From: Ophiura sarsii
Lineage: Eukaryota; Echinodermata; Ophiuroidea; Amphilepidida; Ophiuridae
Assembly (NCBI GenBank): GCA_035610835.1
Contig: CM069452.1
Coordinates: forward strand, 9,195,109 to 9,259,108
Reading direction: 5' to 3'
DNA length: 64,000 bases
A program made the position numbers and the translations under genes. This document shows, piece after piece, positions 34,418-46,539 of the stretch. The notes under the pieces were generated by a model that searched no databases, was not told the origin of the DNA, and saw only the letters and a program-made list of their open reading frames with translations. Numbering within the stretch: position 1 is the first letter of the stretch; every line of letters starts with the position of its first letter.

Positions 34418-35422
34418 AACCTAATGTTGACCTACCTGATCATGCTCTTTCACATGATAACCCATTAAACGATAAATTTAAACTCAATGAAATCAATAAG
34501 GCTATAAAAAAACTTAAACGAAATAAAGCCTGTGGAATTGATGGTATTGCAAATGAATTCATTATTGACACATCTGACATTACAGCACCACTTATCATGA
34601 CACTTTTCAATATCATTATTAATGTAGGTATCGCCCCTTATGACTGGGGAATTGGTATTATTACCCCAATTTTTAAAAAAAATGGCTCTGCGGAAGACCC
34701 AGGTAACTATAGAGGTATCTCAATTCTTAGTTGTCTGAGTAAACTGTTTACCTCAGTTATTAATAATAGACTTACAGAGTATTTGGATGATTTTAGTATT
34801 CTAAGTGAAAACCAAGCAGGCTTTAGACATAACTATTCTACAAGTGATCATATTTTCTCTCTAAAATGTATTATCGACATTTACACACAGTTTAAGAAAA
34901 CAAAGCTCTTTTGAACCTTTATTGAATATAAGAAAGCTTTTGATACAATTAATAGAAATAAACTTTGGAATAAGCTTATCTCCTATGGTATTAATGGCAA
35001 GATACTTATAATTATACGTAACCTGTACAGTAAGGCTAAATCATGTGTTAATATTTTCTAGAGGCAAACTTAGAAATTTACCGAAATTTACTTTCAATAA
35101 TAACACGGTGGATGTTGTTTTTGAGTACAAATACCTTGGCATCATTTTCAACTACAATGGTAACTTTAATAAAGCCAAAAAGAACCTTTGTGATCAAGGC
35201 ACTAAAGCTATGTATGCTCTGATTACTAAAGCCAGAAAGCTTAATCTTCCCGTTGATATTCAATTGCATCTTTTTGACACACTTGTACCAATTCTGCTCT
35301 ATGGATGTGAAATTTGGGGGTACGAAAACTATGCAATTATTGAGAAACTTTATCTAACATTTTGCAAATATATCCTCCACATTAACAACTCCACTCCCAA
35401 CTGTATGGTATATGGTGAACTA
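34418..35422 (+). pseudogene. LINE fragment 2: reverse transcriptase with internal deletion
   Basis: RT motifs are visible: NKACGIDGIANEF, GIITPIFKKNGSAEDPGNYR, SILSCLSKLF, ENQAGFRHNYSTSDH and, after a TGA at 34912, TFIEYKKAFDTIN. At about 35058 the text jumps to IFSRGKLRNLPKF, then YKYLGIIF and LLYGCEIWG. The stretch with the YADD/FADD catalytic box is missing, about 100 residues by comparison with the family. It is dead. Confidence 0.88.
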
Positions 35423-35520
35423 TGTTTTGTTTGTTTGTTTTTTGAAGAGGGTAAAAACACTCAAATACGCTCTTTTTGAAGAAAAAATAGAAAAAAGAAG
35501 AAAAAAATTGTGTCGTTATC

Positions 35521-36836
35521 TATACTAGCGGCGTACCCTCGCTACGCTCGGGTCCCCGCTAGATGGTTCACATTAACTACCTCTGAAACCACATAACCCC
35601 CCTACAACACCCCCTAAACCAGGTTGATTTATAACCATATCCCTTCTAAAGGCATTATAAACCCCCTATAACCGCCCCCCCCCCCCAATCAGAATCAGAA
35701 TCAGGTCGATTCATAACCATGTCCCTCCTAAACCATTCACCGTGGCTACTTTATTAACCCTGTATACCTCTCAAACAGCATCAAGTTAACCCTCGGTACT
35801 TTTAAAACCACATAAACCCCATACAACCCCCCCCCCCCCCACCCCCCACTGCAACTACACCAACCAGGTGGATTTATAATCATAACCCTCCTAACCATTT
35901 CCCGCGGCTACTTCATCCGCTAGATGGTTATGCCATATTACCTACCTCTGAAACCACATAAACCCCCTACAACACCCCCAAACCAGGTTGATTTATAACC
36001 ATATCCCTCCTAACGGCATTATAAACCCGCAACCCCCACCCCCAATCCCTCCTAAACCATTTACCGTAGCTACTTTATTAACCCCTATATAAAACCTCTC
36101 AAACCGCATCAAATTAACCCTCGGTACATTTAAAACCACTTAAACCCCCTACAATCGCCCCCCCCCCCCCCCCCCACTGCAACTACACCAACCAACCATT
36201 TCCCGCGGCTACTTCATTAACTCTTAACCCTATCCTAAAACATTTCCCGTGGTTTTTCCCCCCTCCCATGCACACACCCAAACCAGTTTGATTTATAATC
36301 CCTTAGATTGTTGTTAAAGTAAAGAAATCAGGTTGCTTCATTAACCCCCGCAAAACGCTAATTGTACCATTATAACCCTAGGCCTATCCTAAACCATTTC
36401 CCGTGGTTTTACACCGCCCCCCCCCCCCCCTCCCCCAACATGACAGGCTGTACACAGGCCTGTAACCATTTCCCGTGTGGCTTCTGCGCCATGTGTAAGG
36501 GTGCGTGTGCCGCGGCAGTGAGACCTTGCGCAATGACATGCACGCGACGCGTTACCACGGTAAGATTACGCTGTAGTAGTACGCGCAACGCACAATGTTG
36601 TTCAATTCTAGTGGCATTTATGAGCCAAATCTGAGAGGTTTTTTGCTGTTTTTGGAGCCAATTGTTAACCAATTTCACTGAAATAAACTTTAACACCCTT
36701 CCCGTCATTTCCTCTATCTTTCATGCAAATTAGGCGCCACTTTGATCACAACTAACGGAGAAATAAGGATAACAAACACACAAACACACAAACAAACAAA
36801 CACACAAACACACACCGTTTCCAGATTTATAGTAAG
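35521..36836. repeat. 1.3-kb repeat unit, first copy
   Basis: It begins CTAGCGGCGTACCCTCGC, passes through C-rich blocks around ACCAGGTTGATTTATAACC, and ends CACACCGTTTCCAGATTTAT then AGTAAGA. Internal sub-repeats include CGCTAGATGGTT. ORFs here are C-tract artefacts. Confidence 0.88.
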
Positions 36837-38192
36837 ACTAGCGGCGTACCCTCGCTACGCTCGGGTCCCCGCTAGATGGTTCACATTAACTACCTCTGAA
36901 ACCACATAAACCCCCTTCAACACCCATAAACCAGGTTGATTTATAACCATATCCTTCTAAAGGCATTATAAACCCCCTATAACCCCCCCCCCCCCAATCA
37001 GAATCAGAATCAGGTTGATGTATAACCATGTCCCTCCTAAACCATTTACCGTGGCTACTTTGTTAACCCTGTATACCTCTCAAACAGCATCAAGTTAACC
37101 CTCGGTACTTTTAAAACCACATAAACCCCATACAACCGCCCCCCCCCCCCCCCACACTGCAACTACACCAACCCGAGGTGGATTTATAATCATAACTCTC
37201 CTAACCATTTCCCGCGGCTACTTCATCCGCTAGATGGTTATGCCATATTACCTACCTCTGAAACCACATAAACCCCCCTACAACGCCCCCAAACCAGGTT
37301 GATTTATAACCATAGTCCCTCCTAACGGCATTATAAACCCGCAACCCCCCACCCCCAATCAGGTTGATTTATAACCATATCCCTCCTAAACCATTTACCG
37401 TAGCTACTTTATTAACCCCTATATAAAACCTCTCAAACCGCATCAAGTTAACCCTCGGTACAGTTAAAACCACATAACCCCCCTACAATCGCCCCCCCCC
37501 CCCCACCCCCACTGCAACTACACCAACCAACCATTTCCCGCGGCTACTTCATTAACTCTTAACCCTATCCTAAAACATTTCCCGTGGTTTTTCCCCCCTC
37601 CCATGCACACACCCCAACCAGTTTGATTTATAATCCCTTAGATTGTTGTTAAAGTAAAGAAATCAGGTTGTTTCATTAACCCCCGCAAAACGCTAATTGT
37701 ACCATTATAACCCTAAGCCTATCCTAAACCATTTCCCGTGGTTTTACACCCCCCTCCCCCCCCTCCCCCCTCCCCCCCCCCCCCACCCCGCCCTCTCCCC
37801 CAACATGACACTGTACACAGGCCTGTAACCATTTCCCGTGTGGCTTCTGCGCCTTGTGTAGGGGTGCGTGTGCCGCGGCAGTGAGACCTTGCGCAAACAT
37901 GAACGCGACGCGTTACCACGGTAAGATTACGCTGTAGTACGCGCAACGCACAATGTTGTTCAATTCTAGTGGCATTTATGAGCCAAATCTGAGAGGTTTT
38001 TTGCTGTTTTTGGAGCGAATTGTTAATCAATTTCACTGAAATAAACTTTAACACCCTTCCCGTTATTTCCTCTATCTTTCATGCGAATTAGGCGCCACTT
38101 TGATCACATCTAACGGAGAAATAAGGATAACAAACACACAAATAAACACACACACAAACACACAAACACACACCGTTTCCAGATTTATAGTA
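36837..38192. repeat. 1.3-kb repeat unit, second copy
   Basis: A near-duplicate of the first unit in the same order, abutting it directly and ending with the same AGTAAGA before TACTAATTTT. Confidence 0.9.
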
Positions 38193-38875
38193 AGATACTA
38201 ATTTTCGGTCCCTCGCCTGATTAGATAGTTCAATAATAATTTTACACTCGCGTCCCTCTTCAATTGAAAAAGCGTGGTAATTGCGCCTCTAATAGACGAG
38301 CTAATTAGATAGTTCAATGCCAGTATTTTCCCGTTTTCAGACATGCGCAGAAAAAGGATCACAGATGATAATCCGAAATGTTGAATTTCTTTTACTCGGG
38401 TAGCTACTGTTCGGGCAAAAATTGTGGTTTTTGGAGTGAGTGATGACATATGGTCTTCACCCAAAATATTTTCATCAGGGATATAGCTACATTTCTGTAT
38501 ATGCGGCCGTTTGTTATTCTTAAAGATCGCATGAGTACAAGCATTTATACGTGACTAAGCGTCCGACAAATAACATTATTTTACGACATTTTCTAAATGT
38601 AAATAAAAACTCTTACACAGATCTTAAAGTGACACTTTCGCATTAGTAACATAGATGAACGCGTAGTTTGCTAACGATAAAGAAACTGTGGCGGTACCAT
38701 AACAACCAAGTTATGTTGAAGCTGCGCGGCTGCGTTTATCATGGCGCGCGCGATTCGGCGCACACGTAATGACGCATACAAAGTGTACGCGTTTGTGGCG
38801 CAAACTGCACATTGTAACGTGGCAGGGTGAAAGCAGGCAGTCCGTACCACAGAATTATTTTTAAATCTATGGTTC

Positions 38876-39122
38876 GTACACTCTTAGTAAAAGGATGCTG
38901 CAGGCTTCAGGGGTTATTGGCTGTCCCGTATGGAACCCTTTATATCACCTTAAAAGGTTCCAAAAAGAACCATTTTAAGGTTCAAAATATGGGCAAACAT
39001 TGGTCTTTAGAACCTCTAAAGGTTCTCAACAGAACCTTTTGGGGCCTTTAAAATCAAAGAACTTTTAAACCATATACGGGACAGCCAAGAACCCTTCTGA
39101 AGCACCCTTTTTTCTATAGTGT
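38876..39122. mobile_element. TIR/foldback element
   Basis: GTACACTCTTAGTAAAAGGATGCT at the left faces AGCACCCTTTTTTCTATAGTGTAC at the right, with inner mirrors GGCTGTCCCGTAT and ATACGGGACAGCC. Several AAGGTTC/GAACC stems lie in the centre. Confidence 0.75.
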
Positions 39123-39149
39123 ACCCTAAGCCACCTCCTCCTCTCCGCA

Positions 39150-40395
39150 CTTCCCTTACTTGATAATCAATCTGGATATAAGGGCACATGGGGCATCTGG
39201 ATAAACGGAGCGTGTGGTACATTATCATGATTATTAAAGAGTGTCTGGATTATTAAGGGCATCCGTGGTATCTGGATTATGGGGTTCACTATAAAATGAG
39301 TCTCAAATTACCTGGATATACTTATGCGCAGGTGGGCCACCATGACAAAGGGACTACATAGGCCTACTATACGTTAACATGGTTAAGGCCCCACATGCCT
39401 ATTGGAGGAATAATGTATTTAATGTAAATAGGCCAAACAAAACCCGGATGGCACACATTGTGCTCATAGTACAAGCGTGGAATGGTGCAAGTAATCTTGA
39501 TGATAGACTCCGCTACCATAAAACTAAACGACCGACTATAAAACTATAACGCTCAGAACGTAGGCCTACTGAATTACCTGGATACTGTATGTGCATGGCC
39601 AGTGGCGACACCATCACCAAAATGTTAAAGGAGGAAAACGGGATGACAGGGCAATAAAAGAATCGAGGGAGGCATTTAAAAGCTAATTTTAAGTAACTTT
39701 CAATTTTGACATTAAAATTCAACTTTTTATTATTTGGGGTACAAAATAGGTAGAGACATGCGCTGACAGGAGATAATAACTGGGGGTATTAAGAACACGT
39801 TGATGGAGTAGGCCTACTTGGATTAGGAACATGGGTTGCTGTATTAATTAAGAGCTCATTGGGCCTATGCTCATGGTGTATTAAGGGCACCATGTCACTT
39901 ACATTATATCAAGGGCACTTTACATTATATCAAGAGTACCTGAATTATTTAAGGACATACTCTTAATATTTATATAAACATTTATAACGCTTTGATATTG
40001 CTCACCTCTGCCTATTGTGATATGACCTTTACTGCCCGCTATCTTTGGCACCCGCGTTTAATTTACTTGACTATGATAAAGTAAGGGCACCTGGGTATCT
40101 CGAGATAACGGCACACTGCAGTGGGCCTACCTTGATTATGTGGTATCCGGTGCATTATTAAGGGCACCTGGGGTAACTGGATTAGGGGGTTGGGCTTAGG
40201 CCTATGGGGTCCCTGGATATAATGGGACAAAGGGTACCTGCATTTCAGGTTTATGGGAGGCCTACGTATGTATCTGGAAACACAAACATAAACGTAGGCC
40301 TATCCATGTATACCTGGATTATCAAAAGCACCTGCGATATTCGGATTATTTAGGGCCCCGTCTGGATTATGTATGCATCTAGGACATGTTCTTGG
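39150..40395. repeat. degenerate 'ctggattat / aagggcacctggg' repeats
   Basis: Motifs such as TCTGGATTAT, AAGGGCACCTGG and GGCCTAC recur irregularly. It looks like an old diverged minisatellite; no fixed period could be set by eye. Confidence 0.5.
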
Positions 40396-40660
40396 TATTA
40401 TTGTATCAAATTTTCTTACGCTTTGTTTACTTATTTCCCGTGAAATCTTCTAGCGGGTCCAGCGCGAAGCGCTGGTGCCCGCTAGTGCTAGATTAACATT
40501 CGACCTTTTTACCTCAACGGGAATCAACAGTATGTCCTAAAACTTATTCTGAATCCAAAAACGAACATCTTAAAAGCCTAGATTATGGTCTAAGTTGGAG
40601 ATTACTTTTGCACCAAAACACTCACATTTTATATTTTCGTTATTAATATGCCAATCCAAA

Positions 40661-41518
40661 ATGGTGAACTAGGTAGATTTCCTATTAGTGTTTATATTAA
40701 TAATAGACTAATAAATGTTTGGAGTAGATTAGTTACTAATAACTTAATTAGAAACTCTAGTATCATGTATAGACTTATATACTCGCTTAATGCTAAGAAC
40801 ATATTTAACTCTTAATGGATTTTATTGGTTAAAAGCATCCATAACAATAGTGGATTTTCACATGTTTGTTCATACAATCCTGGCTCTCGGATATTAAAAA
40901 TTCAAACACTTGTTCTAATTATCGCATTTTTAAAACCAACCATGGATTTGAAAACTACTTGATTAATTTCCCTATTGTAAAAGCAATTAACCTATGTAAA
41001 TATAGAACTAGCTGTACTAAAATTCCAATAGTTACTGGTAGATTTAAGAATATCGATAGGGATAACAGGATCTGCACCCTGTGCAATAACGACATTGGTG
41101 ATTAATTTCACTTCATCTTCATTTGTAATCACTTTAACTATATAACTCAGGGTAAAATATGTAAGACCATATTATACCAAAGGTGCGAATGCTCTTAAAA
41201 TGGAACAACTATTTACAACTTCCAAAATTTAGGAAATGAAAAATCTTGCTAATTTTTACCAACTGCATCATTGACAGCTTTAAGTAGATCTTTTCATTTC
41301 ATCAATTTGTTTTACATTCCTTCTACATTCATGACATTGTATATATATTTGTTAAAAACTTTATTTGGAGTCGTTATAACTCAATATTTACCATGACATC
41401 ATAAGTTATTTTTGTATTGCATGTTAAGTAGCTAGTTTGTTTTTATACTATGTCTTGTGTATCCTTGTACATCCCTGACGGGATTTCTAAAGAATCTAAA
41501 TAAAACTTGAAACTTGTG
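40661..41518 (+). pseudogene. LINE fragment 3: C-terminus and 3' tail
   Basis: It continues GELGRFPISVYINNRLINVW, then CTLCNND...FHFIFICNHF, a C-terminal Cys/His text common in CR1/L2-type LINEs. The end reads ATCTAAATAAAACTTGAAACTTG, a short repeated tail typical of these elements. Stops and frameshifts abound. Confidence 0.75.
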
Positions 41519-43100
41519 TGTTTATCATGTTTATGGTGTAATGTAAAGGTTCAGATAATTTAGGATTGTGTTTTACTCTTGGAAAGGTTCCATTGATTTC
41601 AAAGTAGTTAATTGCTTTACTAAGCATAAAGATTCCAGCAATGTTGATAGGATAGTTTGCCCCATAGGCCTATCCAATGTTTCTTTATTTTACAGAGTCA
41701 TCAGAACACATGATACAGAGGTTGTTGCAGGGTAGGCCTATACGGCCGGGTCAAATTAACATTGCTCAGATTTGGACAAATTAGATCTTCCGTTTGACAC
41801 GCCAAAATGTCATTTTCAGCATTTACTCTTTAAGTGTAAAAAAAGAGTCAACTCTATGTAAATTACTCCAAAAAGAATGATGAAATGTGCGTTTTCACTT
41901 ACACAACCATTCCAAAATAGTACAAATTCACTCTTTCTGTGTCTGTCTGTCAGCTCCTTCTCGAGTGGCATTTCACTCTTTTTGGAGTGGTTTTGTATGT
42001 AAACAAGAACATCGAAATATTTTTCAACAGTTTCACTCTTTTAAAGAATGAGGTTTTCACTCTTAAATTTAGGGAGAATGTCGGTTACTCTATGGATTTG
42101 TCTAAATTTTTATTCCTTTGCCTGTTGACATCTGACCTTTAACCTCTGTTCCCACCCCACCCTTGACCATGTCTATGAGTATAATGTGATGATGACGACG
42201 ACGACGACACATGAAGATACATTGTATGCAGGTTCATGCCTTCACTCAAATTCATGACATGTTTACATTTCATTGCAGGTCATATTTTCCTTCATTTACT
42301 TTGTAATTTCATAACTTACAGCGCTATTACAAGCCCATTACAGACCAAACTCAAACCAATTTGACCATGATGAAATTCAATAGGAATTGAATGACCAATG
42401 CCTCGAAGCGCTAACCCTCCGTAAACTCCCTCATCAAATTCCGATATACGCCCCGTTGAAACTTGATAAAAAAGGAAAGAAAAACCCTTTCTCCTTCGGG
42501 GTGAAAAATGGTTGAAAACTATAGTTGAAACAATCTAATTAGCGATCCCATAGCATGTGATACCGCTAATACAACGCAGTATTTACAATCATAATTACCG
42601 AAGAATTGGGAGGGAAAATTTACCCCTCGAGGCACGGGGTATTGTTTCACTGTATTTGACAACGTTTGTATAAGGTACAGAAACATAGTGTTCTTTAGTT
42701 ATAGTTTTATGAAAGAGTTACAGCTGTGAAACAAACTTTTTTTGGATATGAAGGTCGTTATTTGTATTTAAATTATATGGCGGTTAATGTCAATGTCAAG
42801 TGTGCGTGATTGAATTGTGGTTTGGCTTCCGAATTTCTAACACCTTTAGCGTGTATATTGTGTAAATTTAATGGTTATTATAGTTAAAAGTGATGTCTAT
42901 GACAAATTATGCAAATTCATTCAAACCTAACCTTTGATATTGGAGGCAAAGACTAATAATATAATGCCGACTTAATTTGCTGCGAGCTAGAGGATCCGAT
43001 GTGAGATCGATGTTACTGATTTGGTATCTGGTGACTTCGTGTCCACGGCTGTCTCCTTAAACGTCATATCTCATATTAAAAGTCGCTATCTAAAAGTGTA
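41519..43100. other. intergenic; weak inverted repeat at 41770-42110
   Basis: The 41.77-42.11 kb part has repeated ACTCTTTTTGGAGT-like text in both orientations and may be an old MITE. The rest is unique, with a short (GAC)n at about 42192-42207. Confidence 0.4.
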
Positions 43101-43458
43101 AAGGCATATTATGTGATCTTTTCAAGAGAGCGCCCTCTATTCATGATTTTTTTTAGAAAGTAGATTTTCTTGCAGATTTACATTCCAAGTTACAGAGCGA
43201 TACGATTCCTAATTACCTCAAAATCATGGGTTTATAGTGAATTTAGAGTGAAAATATAAACTGTCGGTGTTATCCCGACAGTTTATTTTCACTCTAAAAC
43301 CATGATTTTGAAGTAATTAAGAATCGTATCGCCCCGTAACTTGGAATGTATGTACGATTTATGATCAGAAATGTATATCTGCAACAAAAAAATCTGCTTT
43401 CAATTTTTTTTTCGATGTTGAGGGCGTTCCCTGGAAAGATCACATAATATACCTTTAA
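43101..43458. mobile_element. foldback MITE M1, copy b
   Basis: Nearly identical to 29373-29752: TAAAGGCATATTATGTGATC at the left, GATCACATAATATACCTTTAA at the right, and the ACTGTCGG...CCGACAGT loop. The left TTAA has decayed to GTAA. Confidence 0.9.
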
Positions 43459-45300
43459 TAGATCTATTGTAAACATGTTTAGTCTTTTTATTTTGAAAAA
43501 TACAACCAATCGATTCCAGACCTTACCTTGAAAAGTGTTATCGGCAACGCAATGGAATCGCGAGATGACTTTGAAAACTTTGTCTTTATCTGCAACAACA
43601 CAATTGTTAGTATCATGTTATAAAAGTGGCAATGTCCCAACATTTTAGAAACTTTTTTATAGTCGTAAACCGTTATCTTCGAATGGCCTATTCGTATACC
43701 ATTTGTCGTTGTTTTGTTTGTATCATCATGATCATTGGATCCACGCGCACCCGGGGATCCATGATTGCTGTTGTAGCACTACTACTGTCTTGTTTTATGT
43801 GATCTCTTATTGCATTCCTCTAAATGGTTCGATCGAAGACGTTTGACTATTGGTCACTAGCATTTGTTATCGTATCAAAAGGTCACGGGTTCTACTACTT
43901 GTTTTTATTTGTTTGTATATTTAAATGTTATTTGTTTGTGATCATTTTTTGGAAGCACTGTTATTGTTATTAATATTTTTAAATAATGCCTGAATAGCCT
44001 ACGTGTTCTTTTCCATCCATATATTTTAATCCGAGAGAATATCGTTTCCGATCTACCGAAAATCCATTGTATTAAAAACCTATCGCATATAAATATGGAC
44101 GGATCGAGGAACTAGAAGCATGTACCCGGCTCCATCACAGACCTCCATCACCGTGGTACATCATACAAGCATCACAGCGCTGAGACAAATCATATAGTTG
44201 CCATATTTTACCACCCATGGATCAGGTAAAGTAGCGTTACTCTTACCAATAACGTACCAATTTGACAGATCCACGGGCGGCCCACAGCTCCAAAATATCA
44301 CATTTTCTTTCAGCTTGTCAAATCCTTTATATTGAATATTGCTGCTGCTTCATAGCTCGCTGACATGTCACGTATCAATGTTTTTGTATATTATTTTTAG
44401 CAAGGCAAATAGTTATAGATGGTTTTATAAACACGTTGTGTTGATTAGGTTTCTACGGCTTGTCAAAACATGCGTGCTTTGCTTGGAGAGTGCATGAGAT
44501 GCTCAAAAAGTTAGCACTCGCCATTACACTTACTGCGAGGGATGGAGTTGTTAATATTATTTATAAATACATTGCACTTCAAAATACATTATTAATTCAC
44601 ATGACAGGTATATGGCTTACTGATGTTTGAATTTGATAAGTTATTCTTGTAGTTGAAATGATGCAACTTCTAAATGCTCACTAAAAGAACTTTCTTGTTG
44701 ATAACGTTAAGTTTTTCACCCGGATTTTATGCCATTGCCTTCGAGTGCGTGCGTTGATAAATATTTGATGACATTTTTTGAAGACTTCAAGCTTTACTCA
44801 AAAGCTTATAATTTTCGGACCTTGAGGCAACCTTCCTCACCTCACTGTTCTCCTTATGATAATGTGGGGGAGCTGTCAGTATGTCAATCAGTTCGGCCTA
44901 CGGCAGATAAACTCAACCAGTCTGCTTTTCCGTATGTTTAGTTTCATTTTACGTCGCACAAAACCCCGCTCAAAACAAAAACGGCCGAAAAATGACTTTT
45001 TGTAGTAAAAGTGCTAATTTTCTATTGTTCTTTTCAAGCTGCATCTTTTCATCAATATTCTAAATACACGAAGAACAACCTGCAAATACCGAAATCTGAG
45101 GTTTTATTCGGATATAACAAACAGTGCATGCAGCCGTCCTATGTGGATCACTAGCGCCCTCAACCATTGATTACTAACAATGATTCACTCGACTCGTAAT
45201 CATGGTAATCCAAAGGATACTTTTTTGTGCAGATGTGAATAGGTTTAAACTGAAATGTTGTTATTTTCCGTACACTAATACTATTTGGATGTATCACTGG
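43459..45300. other. intergenic, nothing recognised
   Basis: Short open frames only, without splice context or family similarity. Confidence 0.5.
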
Positions 45301-45308
45301 TTCAATCA

Positions 45309-45337
45309 TGGACTTATCAGACTGATAAGTCCATGGT
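45309..45337. repeat. perfect short hairpin
   Basis: CATGGACTTATCAG and its exact mirror CTGATAAGTCCATG are separated by one base. Confidence 0.85.
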
Positions 45338-45620
45338 TCAATCTACCATATTCTACTTCAAAGTTGTGAAGAGTGTCATCAAGATAATGCTTGAAATAAT
45401 GGATTAATAGGAAATCCAATAACTTGTGAAATATCCAAACATATCAAATTATAGGATGACACGGGAAACCTGATATTTCTACTTGATCTCACAAGACATT
45501 CACAATGTAGTTTTTACAGTGGGCAGCACGTGTAATCAACTGCGCAACATATTAGACCTACTTCATCTATCCGGGCACCTATCACTTTTCATATCACTGT
45601 TATCATTGTGCATTATCTCT

Positions 45621-46250
45621 GAATTGATTGTACACATCACTGATATCATTGTACACATCACTGATATCATTGTACACATCACTGATATCATTGTACACAT
45701 CACTGATATCATTGTACACATCACTGATATCATTGTACACATTTACTTATATCATTGTACATACCACTGATGTCATTGAACACATTACTGATATCATTGT
45801 ACATACCACTGATGTCATTGTACACATCACTGATATCATTGTACACATTACTTATATCATTGTACATACCACTGATGTCATTGAACACATTACTGATATC
45901 ATTGTACACATCACTGATATCATTGTACACATTACCGATATCATTTTCACATCATTGTACACATCGCTCGTATCATTGAACTCATCGCTGATATCATTGA
46001 ACTCATCACTGATATAATTGTACACATCACTGATATTATTGTGCATACCACTGATATCATTGTGCATATCACTGATATGATTGTACACATCACTGCTATA
46101 ATTGTACATATCACTGATACAATTGTATACGTTACTGATATGATTGTGCATATCACTGATGTAATTGTGCATATCACTGATATGATTGTCCATATCACTG
46201 ATATGATTGTCCATATCACTGATATCATTGTACACATCACTGATAATACT
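45621..46250. repeat. 21-bp minisatellite, about 30 units
   Basis: The unit is near ATCATTGTACACATCACTGAT with drifting variants. A period of 21 keeps frames open on both strands, which explains the low-complexity ORFs. In reverse complement the unit equals the first half of the 42-bp satellite at 48.8 kb. Confidence 0.95.
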
Positions 46251-46343
46251 GATATACACCGGGATGTGTTCAAATGTTCATTTTGAACTCCTGTAATCTA
46301 AAAAAACATGTTCAACATTTTTGCATACTAGTCTTTCATTTAA

Positions 46344-46396
46344 AGTATTTCATTTAAAGCTTGCCCGTCATATGGGCTAGCTTTAAATGAAATACT
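46344..46396. repeat. hairpin with 18-bp perfect arms
   Basis: AGTATTTCATTTAAAGCT is mirrored by AGCTTTAAATGAAATACT around a 17-base loop. Confidence 0.85.
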
Positions 46397-46459
46397 TGAA
46401 CCCCTGCATCTGCAGCAATACATGGAAGTTAATAGTATATTAAGCAGGATAAAACAATT

Positions 46460-46535
46460 CGTCGCTGTTCTGACATACCGGCACATCTCTTTACTTATTT
46501 CTGTTGTGATGTGCCGGTATGTCAGAACAGCGACG
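46460..46535. mobile_element. 76-bp hairpin element H1, copy b
   Basis: Same sequence as 31829-31904, here flanked by AATT on both sides. Confidence 0.85.
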
Positions 46536-46539
46536 AATT

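Larger units (their letters stand above)
35519..40485 (+). mobile_element. possible non-autonomous Helitron-like element
   Basis: The left end TCTATACTAG follows an A. The right end has a hairpin (CCAGCGCGAAGCGCTGG) six bases before CTAG, and T follows. These match the Helitron 5'-TC, 3'-hairpin-CTRR and A/T insertion rules. No Rep or helicase coding is seen. The left part is a 1.3-kb head-to-tail dimer. It could instead be a repeat dimer inside another element. Confidence 0.5.
35423..40660. mobile_element. 5.2-kb composite insertion in the LINE
   Basis: It is bounded by ATGGTGAACTA on both sides (35412-35422 and 40661-40671), and the LINE frame GEL|GRFP is restored when it is removed. It consists of about 96 bp on the left, a Helitron-like body (35519-40485) and 175 bp on the right. 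The outer 271 bp is not identified. Confidence 0.75.

Noticed and set aside
36362..38054. Cys-rich ORFs in the 1.3-kb dimer
   Set aside because: They occur in both copies on both strands and depend on C/G homopolymers, so they are repeat artefacts.
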